Shown here one piece after another: positions 1 through 7,691 of a DNA stretch of 32,572 nt. The stretch comes from Pseudonocardiaceae bacterium YIM PH 21723. Its GTDB lineage: Bacteria > Actinomycetota > Actinomycetes > Mycobacteriales > Pseudonocardiaceae. The DNA lies in NCBI GenBank assembly GCA_003600225.1, contig QZFT01000075.1, positions 1-32,572 of the forward strand. The letters are read 5' to 3'. How positions within the stretch are numbered: the first letter of the stretch is position 1; every line of letters starts with the position of its first letter. The notes below the pieces were generated by a model. The model saw nothing but the letters and a program-made list of their open reading frames with translations, was not told where the DNA came from and searched no databases. The translations under genes and the position numbers were made by a program.

Positions 1-56
1 GTGCAGGTGAACGTGTCGGCACTGCGGCGCAAGCTCGGACCGCCCCCGCCCCTTGA
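1..56 (+). other. possible 3' end of a gene entering from the left
   Basis: Two readings compete. In the frame starting at base 1, a segment with the pattern V-x-V-x-V-S-x-L-R-R-K-L-G resembles the recognition-helix region of OmpR-type response regulators. The expected following segment (a TVRGVGY-like hairpin) is missing and the frame runs into the palindrome at 61-115. In the frame starting at base 3 there is a stop (TGA) at 54-56, just before the palindrome, which would be a tidy gene end. The window is too short here to decide, so this is a weak call. Confidence 0.2.
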
Positions 57-60
57 TACT

Positions 61-115
61 CCGAAGTTGACGATGTTCGCGGCGAGGAACGAGCCCCGAA
101 CATCGTCAACTTCGG
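61..115. repeat. long palindrome A, likely bidirectional terminator or dispersed hairpin element
   Basis: A perfect 19-bp inverted repeat: arm CCGAAGTTGACGATGTTCG at 61-79, its reverse complement at 97-115, and a 17-base loop. It lies 7 bp beyond the stop codon of the minus-strand gene ending at 123. A second copy sits at 2882-2928. The arms differ at one base pair between copies, and the change is matched on both arms. There is no long T tract, so termination by an L-shaped or I-shaped hairpin, as is common in GC-rich actinomycetes, is inferred. Confidence 0.8.
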
Positions 116-122
116 GACCACT

Positions 123-461
123 TCACGACCGCCAGACGGTCTGCATCCGGATCACCACAACAGCCAGGAGAACCAAGGCGAGCCCCAGCAGCACGGCGGA
201 CCACCAGCGGGGCCGCCGCGCCAAGGGAGCGAACACCGGCAACCACAGCAGCGCCGTCACCACGTAGGCCCAGTGCTCACCGGAATGCTTCGGACGGTGG
301 CCATCCAGCACGATGGCCACCGTCTGCACCACCAGAGCCAGCTCGACGACCACCAGGTACGGCAGCACTCGCGCGAACCGGTACCGCGCGGCGCCGAACA
401 GGCACGCCAGGGCCAGCACGGCGCAGCCCAGAGTCGTGGCGAACGCCAGCGACTCGATCAC
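123..461 (-). CDS. small four-helix membrane protein coupled to PepSY gene
   Basis: A 112-residue hydrophobic protein. About four membrane segments are visible: an N-terminal helix beginning SLAFATTLG, a second around VLPYLVVVELALVVQ, a third near YVVTALLWLPVF and a fourth near VLLGLALVLLAVVV, followed by a short basic tail. The GTG start at 461-459 shares four bases (GTGA) with the stop codon of the upstream PepSY gene, so the two are very probably translationally coupled. A longer reading from 572 exists, but it would run deep inside the PepSY gene and has no membrane character. I do not recognise a specific family. The position behind an iron box suggests a helper in iron or haem uptake or reduction, by association only. 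Confidence 0.75.
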   Translation of the reverse strand: MIESLAFATTLGCAVLALACLFGAARYRFARVLPYLVVVELALVVQTVAIVLDGHRPKHSGEHWAYVVTALLWLPVFAPLARRPRWWSAVLLGLALVLLAVVVIRMQTVWRS

Positions 462-1672
462 GCCCTGGCCTTCCGCCGCCGCTGCACGCCGGTCCGGTAC
501 AGCCACGTCGACAGGCCGGTGATCATCAGGGCCAGCGGGGTCAATCCCATGATCACCCAGATGATCCGCCACCAGCCGCCGACCAGCCAGCCGAAGTGCG
601 CGGGTTCGAACACCGAGTCGTAGAACCTGTTGGCCGCCGGGTCATTCCGGCCGTCCACAACGGACAGATGTCCGGCATCGCGGGCGTCCACATAGATGAA
701 GGCGTCGCCGCCGAAGAAACCCCGCTCACCGAACGGCGCGTACTCGCTGGCGATGGACACGCTGTAGTACGGGGTCGCCTCGGTGGGCATCATCAGGTAC
801 CGCACGTCGCCAGCATGCTGGTGCAGCGCGGCGGACACCGCCCGGTCCATGCCGATGTCCGCCCCGGTACCCGGATTCGCGGTGAACGCGTACTTGTCCG
901 GGTCCACCGGACTGCCACCGGTGATCGTCAGCCACACGTCTTCCACCTGCGGCAGTTCCAGGGCCGCGCCGGTCACGCCCCACATGAACAGGAACGGCAA
1001 CGCGACCATGCCGATCACGTTGTGCAGGTCGGTGTCCCTGGCGAATCGCCCCTTCTTGAGGCGGACCCGCCAGCCGTGGGAGAACTTGCGGATGCCCGGC
1101 CACCAGGTGATCAGGCCGGTGATGGCCAGCAGGATCATCAGCAGCCCGAGAGTGAGCAGGATCAACGCGCCCCAGGTCATGCCGAGCACCGGCGTGGCCA
1201 GCCAGGCCTGGTAGCCGCTGTAGGCCGGGCAGGACAGGCCGCAGTCGTGGATGTTGGTCAGCACGCCCATCACGCCGTCGGTGATGTCCGCCGGCCCGTT
1301 GATCTGCCCGGTTCCCGGGTCGACGGTGTAGATGTGCGCGAAAGCCTTGTCCCCCACGGCGATGACGCCGCCGTCATTGCTCACCCAGCTCGCGCCGAAG
1401 TCCGGATGCGCGGCCTGCACCGTCTCGAAGGCCTGCCGCAGGCCGATCGGCTGCGCGCTCGCAGTGTGCCGGTAGAGCTCGGCATGCGTGCTGCGGAAGT
1501 ACTCCGCGCGGTACAGCAGTACCACGCCGGTTGTCGTCTCGATGACCAGCAGCAGCCCCAGTACCAGCGAGGTCCAGCGGTGCACGAGCACCATCGCCCG
1601 GCGCACGGGTTTTCGCCGGTACCAGCGCCTGCCTGGGACAGGTTTGGCCTTCACCAACGTATCGACGCTCAT
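458..1672 (-). CDS. PepSY-associated transmembrane protein (PiuB-like)
   Basis: A 404-residue membrane protein of the PepSY-TM family, which is often iron-regulated and linked to siderophore uptake or reduction. Visible parts: a basic N-terminus ending RRAMVLVHRW, a first helix (VLGLLLVIETTTGVVLLYRAEYF), a periplasmic PepSY-like section, paired helices around LILLTLGLLMILLAITGLITWWPG, the DLHNVIGMVALPFLFMWGVTGA helix typical of the family, a second extracytoplasmic section, and a last helix near the C-terminus. The ATG at 1672 is preferred because AAGGGGG precedes it; an in-frame TTG at 1693 would overlap the iron box. The protein is first in a two-gene operon with the small membrane gene at 123-461. 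Iron control is inferred from the box at 1695-1713. Confidence 0.87.
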   Translation of the reverse strand: MSVDTLVKAKPVPGRRWYRRKPVRRAMVLVHRWTSLVLGLLLVIETTTGVVLLYRAEYFRSTHAELYRHTASAQPIGLRQAFETVQAAHPDFGASWVSNDGGVIAVGDKAFAHIYTVDPGTGQINGPADITDGVMGVLTNIHDCGLSCPAYSGYQAWLATPVLGMTWGALILLTLGLLMILLAITGLITWWPGIRKFSHGWRVRLKKGRFARDTDLHNVIGMVALPFLFMWGVTGAALELPQVEDVWLTITGGSPVDPDKYAFTANPGTGADIGMDRAVSAALHQHAGDVRYLMMPTEATPYYSVSIASEYAPFGERGFFGGDAFIYVDARDAGHLSVVDGRNDPAANRFYDSVFEPAHFGWLVGGWWRIIWVIMGLTPLALMITGLSTWLYRTGVQRRRKARA

Positions 1673-1694
1673 CGCCCCAGCCCCCTTACTCAAG

Positions 1695-1713
1695 GCAGGC
1701 TAGGCTTACTTAA
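1695..1713. promoter_or_regulatory. candidate IdeR/DtxR iron box
   Basis: The 19-mer GCAGGCTAGGCTTACTTAA matches the DtxR/IdeR consensus TTAGGTTAGGCTAACCTAA at 14 of 19 positions, including the central TAGGCT. It lies 23 bp upstream of the PepSY ATG (1672) and about 65 bp upstream of the divergent secreted-protein gene at 1778. It could repress one or both in iron-replete cells. The match is read by eye and not scored. Confidence 0.6.
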
Positions 1714-1777
1714 CTAGCGTGTCCAGTATCGGACGGGTTTCCCACCGGCTGATCGAATCCCTTGATGATTGACCGTC

Positions 1778-2875
1778 ATGAGAATGATCCGCCTCCTGAC
1801 CGCCCTCGCCGTCGCGTGCGCGTTTCTCACGATTCCACAGGCCGCCGCCCAGTCCCTTGCTCCCTGCCCAGGGCCGACGCCGCTGGGCATCGGTAAGCCG
1901 GAGGACATCGTCGCGGGCGTCGGCACGCCGAACAATCAGGTGTTCTGGGTCGCCCAGGACCGGCACAGCCCGGCGAAGGCCGCGATCCAGTTCGACACCA
2001 CCCCGGCGCTCGCCCGGCCGACGCCACACCTGCTGCTGATCGGTGTCCGCCCGGATGGCAGGTCGTACGCGCTGAACGTGCCCACGGTCTACCGGACCTC
2101 GGCCTCCCCGGCCGCGATCCGCTCCCCCATCGCCTCGGTCGCCTGGGTCCCCGACCAGCGCGTTTACCGCATGACCGTGGATGTTCCCGGCTACTTCGCC
2201 GCCGACCTGCGATGGCGTGGCCATCCCGGCGGTGCGATGCGGCCGGCGACCTGGGACCGGGAGCAGGTGACCTGGAGCCAGTCGCTGGGCACCGCCACCG
2301 TCGACGGCTGGATCTCGTTCCCGGCGGTGTCACCGGTGGCCGGCCTGGAACCGCCGACACTGCCCGGTCCCGGCGTGCTGAGCCCGGTGCGGGTCGAGGG
2401 CTGGGCCGGTGAACAGGAGACGATGTCCGGTGACTGGCGGATGAGCCCCTCCGTCAGCGACGGCGTCCCGGTGTTCAACCCCCTGGCTCCGCCCACGCAC
2501 ATCGGCTACGACTACGCCTTGAGCAGCAATCCGGACGGTTCCGGGGACATCATTTTCACCTTCCCGCAGCTGTGCGGGAAGACCAGTGGCCTGCTGGCGC
2601 ACACCACCGCCACCGGCGAGGTCACCGTCTGCGAACCCACGGTGCGCCTCAGCGACTGGCATCCGACGTCGACCGGCTACCGCACCTGGTCCACGATGAC
2701 CGGCGAATGCGGCGGCCGCTCGCTGACCTACCGCGCGCAGAACGCGTTGCCGGTCACCTACACCCGGGTACAGGGCTGGGACGTCGCCGACGGCGCGGTG
2801 GTGTCCGATGTCCCCGGTTCGACCGGGGTGTTCCAGCACCTGCGCCAGTTCCCGTTCTACGACAGGGACATCTAG
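1778..2875 (+). CDS. secreted protein of unknown function
   Basis: A 365-residue exported protein with a Sec signal peptide: MRMIRLL, a hydrophobic core (TALAVACAFLTIP) and an Ala-rich cleavage site near QAAAQS. The mature part is rich in Pro, Thr, Ser and Trp and has several Cys (near residues 31, 268, 284 and 309) that could form disulfides. I see no catalytic motif or named domain. An in-frame TTG lies three codons upstream at 1769, but ATG at 1778 gives the cleaner signal peptide; no strong ribosome site precedes either. It is divergent from the PepSY operon and shares the 1673-1777 intergenic region with its iron box. The gene ends 6 bp before palindrome B. Confidence 0.7.
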   Translation: MRMIRLLTALAVACAFLTIPQAAAQSLAPCPGPTPLGIGKPEDIVAGVGTPNNQVFWVAQDRHSPAKAAIQFDTTPALARPTPHLLLIGVRPDGRSYALNVPTVYRTSASPAAIRSPIASVAWVPDQRVYRMTVDVPGYFAADLRWRGHPGGAMRPATWDREQVTWSQSLGTATVDGWISFPAVSPVAGLEPPTLPGPGVLSPVRVEGWAGEQETMSGDWRMSPSVSDGVPVFNPLAPPTHIGYDYALSSNPDGSGDIIFTFPQLCGKTSGLLAHTTATGEVTVCEPTVRLSDWHPTSTGYRTWSTMTGECGGRSLTYRAQNALPVTYTRVQGWDVADGAVVSDVPGSTGVFQHLRQFPFYDRDI

Positions 2876-2881
2876 GTACTT

Positions 2882-2928
2882 CCGAAGTTGGCGATGTTCG
2901 CACAGGGCGCGAACATCGCCAACTTCGG
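2882..2928. repeat. long palindrome B, second copy; bidirectional terminator between convergent genes
   Basis: A perfect 19-bp inverted repeat: arm CCGAAGTTGGCGATGTTCG at 2882-2900, reverse complement at 2910-2928, with a short 9-base loop. It fits exactly between the stop of the plus-strand secreted gene (2875) and the stop of the minus-strand glycosidase (2930), so it can end both transcripts. It is the same element as at 61-115 with one A-T to G-C pair change conserved on both arms and a different loop. Confidence 0.85.
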
Positions 2929-2929
2929 G

Positions 2930-4249
2930 TTAGGGGCGGACCAGGGTGGTGATGCCCCGGGCCTGGAGGTAGGCCTTGTCGGAGGAGCGGCTCTCCAGGA
3001 CGAACGCGGCGTGTGTGCCCTCGTTGGCCAGCCGGTAGAAGGTGTCCTCGCCGCTGCGCGGGTTGGCGTCGGGGATCACGATGCCGGTGCTCCGGGCGGC
3101 GACCGGCGGCGGCGTGCGGTCGAACTCGGCGACCAGTTCCTTGAGCGCGGCTCCGGCCGGCTTGAGCTTGCGGTCGTTGGTGTACAGGCCGAGGTCGTAT
3201 TCCAGGGGGTTCAACGCGGGCACGAGCTGTTCGCTCACGTCGTGTGAGCACCACCAGGTGAAGCCGAAGAAGTGATCGCTGGAGGCCGCGTTCCGGATGG
3301 ACCGCTTCAGCCACTCGCCGTACTGCGGCCGGCTCTGGTCGGAGAAGTGCAGCGACGGCGCGGCACCGTCCTCCTGGATCCAGGTGAGCCGGTCGGCGGC
3401 GCCGTACGCCTGGACGACCTGGGTCAGCCGCTCCGCGTTGCGGGTGGCCAGCGCGCCGAGCGGATCGGTCTTGAGCACGCCCTGGAAGGACGTCCACGGG
3501 TGCACGGCGGTCACCGAGCCCTCCGTGGCGAGGGCCGCGCGGCCGAATCCCTTGGCGCCGTTGGCGTTCCACGGCACGTGATCACAGCCCACGGTGTGCA
3601 GCCTGCCGGGGGCGACCTCCGCCGCGGTGCGCACCAGGGTGGTGTACCAGGCGTCGGCCTGCGCGGGCGTGACGCCGAGACCGGCGAAGTTGTCCCAGTA
3701 GTAGTACGGCTCGTTGGACAGGTCGAAGCCGAGGAACCGGGGGTGGGTGCCGATCCGCGCTGCCAGGGCACGCAGGAAGTCCTGCTGCGCGACGATCGCC
3801 TGTTTGTCGGTGAACCAGTTGACCGGTTTCGGCTGCACCTGCAACCAGTTCGGCGTCCAGTACCGGGCGGAGATGTGGCCGTTGAAGGTGGTCACGTCGA
3901 CATCCAGGCCGGCGGCGTCGGCGAGCTCGAAGAACCGGGCCAGCCGGTCCAGCTTCTCGCCGCTGATCAGCCGCGGCTCCGGCTGGAACTCCGACCACAG
4001 CAGCATGAGCCGGATGTGGTCCAGGCCGAGCACGGCGATGTCGTCCAGGTCCCGGCGCAGGTCGTCCTCGCGGAAGTCCTGCCACATGTGGAACCAGCGG
4101 GTGGACGGCGTGTAGTTCACCCCGAGCCGTACCCGCCTGGCGTTGGGACGGGGCGCGGCATGGGCCGGTCCCGTCATGGTTCCGGCGAGTGCGACGGCCG
4201 CGAGGGAGGCGCCGATCAGGGTGCGGCGGCCGACAACTGCAGGGGTCAT
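2930..4249 (-). CDS. Tat-exported GH5-like glycoside hydrolase
   Basis: A 439-residue exported glycosidase. The N-terminus carries a twin-arginine-like signal (GRRTLIGAS, residues 7-15), then a hydrophobic stretch and an AHA-A cleavage site near residue 31. The catalytic part looks like a clan GH-A TIM barrel. DLSNEP at 176-181 supplies the acid/base Glu180, and WIQEDG at 290-295 supplies the probable nucleophile Glu293, the usual strand 4 and strand 7 spacing. VHPW (249-252) and FTWWCSHD are also typical of the fold. Substrate is unknown; beta-mannan or beta-glucan are family guesses. GGAAGGTGG sits before the ATG. It is transcribed away from the peptide transporter, with two short palindromes in the shared upstream region that could bind a sugar-responsive repressor. 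Confidence 0.82.
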   Translation of the reverse strand: MTPAVVGRRTLIGASLAAVALAGTMTGPAHAAPRPNARRVRLGVNYTPSTRWFHMWQDFREDDLRRDLDDIAVLGLDHIRLMLLWSEFQPEPRLISGEKLDRLARFFELADAAGLDVDVTTFNGHISARYWTPNWLQVQPKPVNWFTDKQAIVAQQDFLRALAARIGTHPRFLGFDLSNEPYYYWDNFAGLGVTPAQADAWYTTLVRTAAEVAPGRLHTVGCDHVPWNANGAKGFGRAALATEGSVTAVHPWTSFQGVLKTDPLGALATRNAERLTQVVQAYGAADRLTWIQEDGAAPSLHFSDQSRPQYGEWLKRSIRNAASSDHFFGFTWWCSHDVSEQLVPALNPLEYDLGLYTNDRKLKPAGAALKELVAEFDRTPPPVAARSTGIVIPDANPRSGEDTFYRLANEGTHAAFVLESRSSDKAYLQARGITTLVRP

Positions 4250-4275
4250 GGATCCACCTTCCTAGAGATTCATTC

Positions 4276-4290
4276 GCTATGACAGATAGC
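4276..4290. promoter_or_regulatory. 5-5-5 palindrome upstream of glycosidase
   Basis: GCTAT-GACAG-ATAGC is a perfect inverted repeat 27 bp upstream of the minus-strand glycosidase start, where a repressor operator would be expected. No regulator gene is adjacent, so the binding protein is unknown. Confidence 0.4.
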
Positions 4291-4364
4291 AGACGTACGC
4301 ATATTCGCCGCCCGCCGCCTCGGCGGGACCGGTCGAAAACAATGTGAAGCGAGGTTCAAGCTTT

Positions 4365-4379
4365 AGTCCATATGGGACT
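4365..4379. promoter_or_regulatory. 5-5-5 palindrome upstream of peptide transporter
   Basis: AGTCC-ATATG-GGACT is a perfect inverted repeat 79 bp upstream of the transporter ATG. Another CATATGG occurs at about 4389, downstream of it. The sequence differs from the palindrome at 4276, so two different regulators, or none, could act here. Confidence 0.4.
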
Positions 4380-4457
4380 GAAATGTGACATATGGTGGCG
4401 CCGCAACAACCCACCACATGGCAAAGTCAGCGATACAACTGGGAGGGGGCCAGACAC

Positions 4458-5918
4458 ATGAACCTGTCACACGCATCCCAGCGCCCCGAAGAGGACACCC
4501 GCTTCTTCGGACACCCTCGGGGCCTGGCGAATCTGTTCGGCGTGGAGATGTGGGAACGCTTCTCGTTCTACGGAATGCAGGGCATCCTCACGTATTACCT
4601 CTACTACACGCTCGATCAGGGCGGACTCGCCCTGACCAAGGCCACCGCGGTCAGCATCGTGGGTGCGTATGGCGGTCTGGTCTACCTGGCCACCATCGTG
4701 GGGGCGTGGATCGCGGACCGGGTACTCGGCTCGGAACGCACCCTGTTCTACAGCGCGCTGCTGATCATGTTCGGCCATATCGCGCTGGCCCTGCTGCCCG
4801 GCTTCCTGGGCGTCGGAGTGGGTCTGGCCGCCGTGGCACTGGGCAGTGGCGGGCTGAAGGGCAACGCGACGGCGATGGTCGGCCTGCTCTACGCGCAGGG
4901 CGACGAGCGACGCGACGCCGGCTTCTCGCTGTTCTATCTGGGCGTGAACCTGGGCGCGTTCGTCGGCCCACTGCTCACCGGGCTCGCGCAGGTCGAGCTG
5001 GGCTTCCACTACGGCTTCGGCCTCGCCGCGATCGGCATGGCCGCCGGCCTGGTGCAGTACACGCTGGGCCGCCGCAACCTGCCGAACACGGACGTGCCCA
5101 ACCCGCTGCCCGCCGAGCGCCGCAAGGTCTGGATCCTCATCGCCGTGGTCGCGGTAGCCGCCATCACGGCGCTGGTGCTGACCGGTGTGATCACCGCCGA
5201 CAACCTGTCCAACGTCACCATCGGCCTCATCCTGATGGCCACCGTCTCGTTCTTCACGGTGATGCTGACCAGCAAGAAGGTCACCGCGGTCGAGCGCAGC
5301 CGGGTGCTCAGCTTCATCCCGTTCTACCTGGCCAGCTTCGTGTTCTGGTCGCTGTTCCAGCAGCAGTTCACCGTCGTGACGATCTACGTGGACGAGCGGC
5401 TGAACCGGAACATGTTCGGCTGGGAGATGCCGATCGCCTGGGCCAACTCGATCAACCCGATCTTCATCATCATCCTGGCCGGCGTGTTCGCCGCGCTGTG
5501 GACGAAGCTCGGCCCGCGTCAGCCGTCGACGCCGATCAAGTTCGCGCTGGGCACCATCATCATGGGCCTGTCGTTCCTGCTGTTCCTGGTCTACGCGGGC
5601 GGCACCGGCAACACGACGCCGCTGCTGTGGCTGGTGGTCATCCTGTTCGGCTTCAGCATCGCCGAGCTGCTGCTGTCCCCGGTCGGCCTGTCGCTGTCCA
5701 CCAAGCTGGCACCTACGGCGTTCCGCACGCAGATGGTCGCGTTGAACTTCCTGTCCATCGCGCTGGGCACCGCCACCGCCGGCTCGCTGGCGGCCTACTA
5801 CGACGTCCAGCACGAGTACGAGTACTTCTCCATCGTCGGCGGCGCGTCGGTGGTGTTCGGCATCCTGCTGGCCCTGGTCAGCCCGTTCATCAAGCGCCTG
5901 ATGAAGGGCGTGCACTAA
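4458..5918 (+). CDS. proton-dependent oligopeptide transporter (POT/PTR family)
   Basis: A 486-residue inner-membrane symporter that takes up di- and tripeptides with protons. The diagnostic POT motif ExxERFxxYG is present in helix 1 (Glu30, Glu33, Arg34). About 12-14 membrane helices follow, and the late family segment SPVGLSLSTKLAPTAFRTQM is intact. The start is set by GGGAGGGGG about 11 bp before ATG 4458; an in-frame ATG at 4392 lacks a site and would add an unrelated hydrophilic leader. The gene is monocistronic, and its TAA (5916-5918) overlaps the stop codon of the convergent acyltransferase gene. Confidence 0.93.
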   Translation: MNLSHASQRPEEDTRFFGHPRGLANLFGVEMWERFSFYGMQGILTYYLYYTLDQGGLALTKATAVSIVGAYGGLVYLATIVGAWIADRVLGSERTLFYSALLIMFGHIALALLPGFLGVGVGLAAVALGSGGLKGNATAMVGLLYAQGDERRDAGFSLFYLGVNLGAFVGPLLTGLAQVELGFHYGFGLAAIGMAAGLVQYTLGRRNLPNTDVPNPLPAERRKVWILIAVVAVAAITALVLTGVITADNLSNVTIGLILMATVSFFTVMLTSKKVTAVERSRVLSFIPFYLASFVFWSLFQQQFTVVTIYVDERLNRNMFGWEMPIAWANSINPIFIIILAGVFAALWTKLGPRQPSTPIKFALGTIIMGLSFLLFLVYAGGTGNTTPLLWLVVILFGFSIAELLLSPVGLSLSTKLAPTAFRTQMVALNFLSIALGTATAGSLAAYYDVQHEYEYFSIVGGASVVFGILLALVSPFIKRLMKGVH

Positions 5919-6979
5919 AGGCAGTGCCGTGGTGCGGGCCGGCCGGTCCGCACCACGGCGAACCGCTCCTTGCGGCGCAGGAATACCGACTCGAACCACC
6001 GGTAGCTGGCCGAGGCCACCACCACCGTGAGCCCGCTGACCAGCACGAATCGCACCGGTGGCGGAGTGACCCCGAGAACCTTGGTCACCACGTCCAGCAC
6101 CAAGAGGTGCAGCAGGTACATGCCGTAGCTGACCCGGCCGATCCAGTCGACCGGGCGTAGCCGCAGCACACCGGCCAGCCCGTGGTCCTCCCGCACCACG
6201 CACGCGGCGACCAGCGCGGTCAGCAGGCCGATCACCAGCAGCACGCCCCACGGGTGGGCAATGTCCTCCAGCGTCAGCAGGTCGAGCGCGACCAGAACGA
6301 GCACCGCCGGGCTGCCGAACGGGCCGCCCACCAGGCCACGCACCAGCCGGTAGCCACGTTCGTCGTGCAGGGTGTGCGCCAGCAGCACGCCGAGCAGCAG
6401 GCCGGCGGGCAGGTAGACGATCAGCGTCGCCGGGACGACACCGGACACCGCGACGCTGACGATCAGCAGCGCCGAGGCGATGAGCACCGGCCAGCTGCCG
6501 GGCAGGAACCGTTCGATGGTCGGCCACACCAGATAGAACTGCTCCTCGGCGGCCAGGGACCAGGCCAGGTACAACGCGCTGCCCATCGACACGAACCAGT
6601 TCGACGTGTAGGTCAGGAAAAAGGGCAGATTCTGCAGAAACTGCTCCCCGTAGGCGGACGGGCGCCAGAGGAACAGCACCAGCACGACATGCAGCGCGAT
6701 GACCGCGTAATAGAGCGGGAAAATGCGCAGGCTCCGGCGCGCGTAGAAACGCGGCAACGAGATCCGGCCATTGTCCTGTCGTTCGCGCAGCAGCAGCGTG
6801 GTGATGAGGAAACCGCTGATCACGAAGAACAGGGCGACCCCGAGATGACCGGTGCGCAGTACCGGGCGATCGGCGATATCGCCGCCACAATGGTGCCAGA
6901 TGACCGCGAGAATGCTCAGGCAGCGCAATCCGTTCAGTGACCCGAATACCCGCGTGGCCCGGTACTCCGCGAACCCCAT
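5915..6979 (-). CDS. acyltransferase 3 family membrane protein (OafA/YrhL-like)
   Basis: A 354-residue integral membrane O-acyltransferase. The N-terminal family motif R-x10-H is visible (Arg19 to His30, within GLRCLSILAVIWHH). GHLGVALFFVISGFLIT and RFYARRSLRIFPLYY follow in the expected order, then about ten membrane helices. Members acetylate or otherwise acylate cell-surface sugars, lipids or secondary metabolites; the acceptor cannot be read. The length is normal for the short form without a C-terminal SGNH domain. The ribosome site before ATG 6979 is weak. The stop (5915-5917) overlaps that of the convergent peptide transporter, leaving no room for a terminator between them. Confidence 0.9.
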   Translation of the reverse strand: MGFAEYRATRVFGSLNGLRCLSILAVIWHHCGGDIADRPVLRTGHLGVALFFVISGFLITTLLLRERQDNGRISLPRFYARRSLRIFPLYYAVIALHVVLVLFLWRPSAYGEQFLQNLPFFLTYTSNWFVSMGSALYLAWSLAAEEQFYLVWPTIERFLPGSWPVLIASALLIVSVAVSGVVPATLIVYLPAGLLLGVLLAHTLHDERGYRLVRGLVGGPFGSPAVLVLVALDLLTLEDIAHPWGVLLVIGLLTALVAACVVREDHGLAGVLRLRPVDWIGRVSYGMYLLHLLVLDVVTKVLGVTPPPVRFVLVSGLTVVVASASYRWFESVFLRRKERFAVVRTGRPAPRHCL

Positions 6980-7073
6980 AACGAGCGACCCTAAATGTCA
7001 CGGGGGTAACTCGCCTGCGCAGCGGTTCGGGCCTGTCGACTAACAGGCGTACGGAGCCACCGATGCCACCTGT

Positions 7074-7691
7074 ATGTGCGAACCGATCACTCCCGTGGAG
7101 CCACGCGACCCAGACCTCACCGGGCACCGCGTCTCCGGCATCCCGGTGTCCTGGTGGCAAGCAGAGATCACCCAGCGAGGCCTGCCCGGTGAACCACCCA
7201 CCACGGCCACGCTCTCGCGATCGGAGGTCTGGTCGGCGACGGATGACGTGTTCACCCTGCTCTGGCGCTCCCTAGCCTGGGGTTCGGGCGATCGTCTTCG
7301 TCACGCGAAGCATCGGCTGGACGCCATCGCGGCCGACGTTCCCGCCACCAAGGCCCTGCTGACCCGCGCCAAGGCCGCGGTCGGCGACCCGGCGCAGGCC
7401 TATGACGTGCTCCGGCCCAGCAGGCGCACGGCGATCAAGTACCTCGGGCCGTCCTTCTTCACCAAGTTCCTGTACTTCGCCGGAGGCGGCGATCCACAGC
7501 ACCGCTGCCTGATCCTGGACCGGGTGGTGGCCACTGGGCTCCGCCGGCGGGGGTGCGACCTACCGGGACTGCACCCCGACGGGCCGTGGTCCACCTCCAC
7601 CTACGTCGCCTACTGCGACCTGCTCGCCGACTGGGCGCGTGACCGGGGGTGCGCCGCGGACCAGTTCGAGCTGGCGCTCTTCCGGGCCTAG
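7074..7691 (+). CDS. OGG-fold (8-oxoguanine glycosylase-like) protein
   Basis: A 205-residue cytosolic protein. The central motif YLGPSFFTKFLYFAGGG followed by CLILDRVVA matches my recollection of the actinobacterial family described as 8-oxoguanine DNA glycosylase OGG-fold protein, in which a helix-hairpin-helix-like core carries the Lys of the FFTK motif. Glycosylase activity is not established for the group. The gene stands alone between an acyltransferase (divergent) and a GMC oxidoreductase (convergent). Its TAG overlaps the oxidoreductase stop codon. Without a search this assignment rests on motif memory. Confidence 0.55.
   Translation: MCEPITPVEPRDPDLTGHRVSGIPVSWWQAEITQRGLPGEPPTTATLSRSEVWSATDDVFTLLWRSLAWGSGDRLRHAKHRLDAIAADVPATKALLTRAKAAVGDPAQAYDVLRPSRRTAIKYLGPSFFTKFLYFAGGGDPQHRCLILDRVVATGLRRRGCDLPGLHPDGPWSTSTYVAYCDLLADWARDRGCAADQFELALFRA

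Noticed and set aside
596-1717. 373-residue plus-strand open frame across the PepSY gene
   Set aside because: Shadow frame; the PepSY frame has membrane helices, coupling and an iron box.
3272-4282. 336-residue plus-strand open frame across the GH5-like gene
   Set aside because: Shadow of the glycosidase, whose signal peptide and catalytic Glu residues are clear.
4467-7160. 897-residue minus-strand open frame opposite the peptide transporter and through the acyltransferase
   Set aside because: Arg/Gln/His-rich composition with no motifs; it is the antisense of a clear POT transporter, and long shadow frames are expected at high GC.
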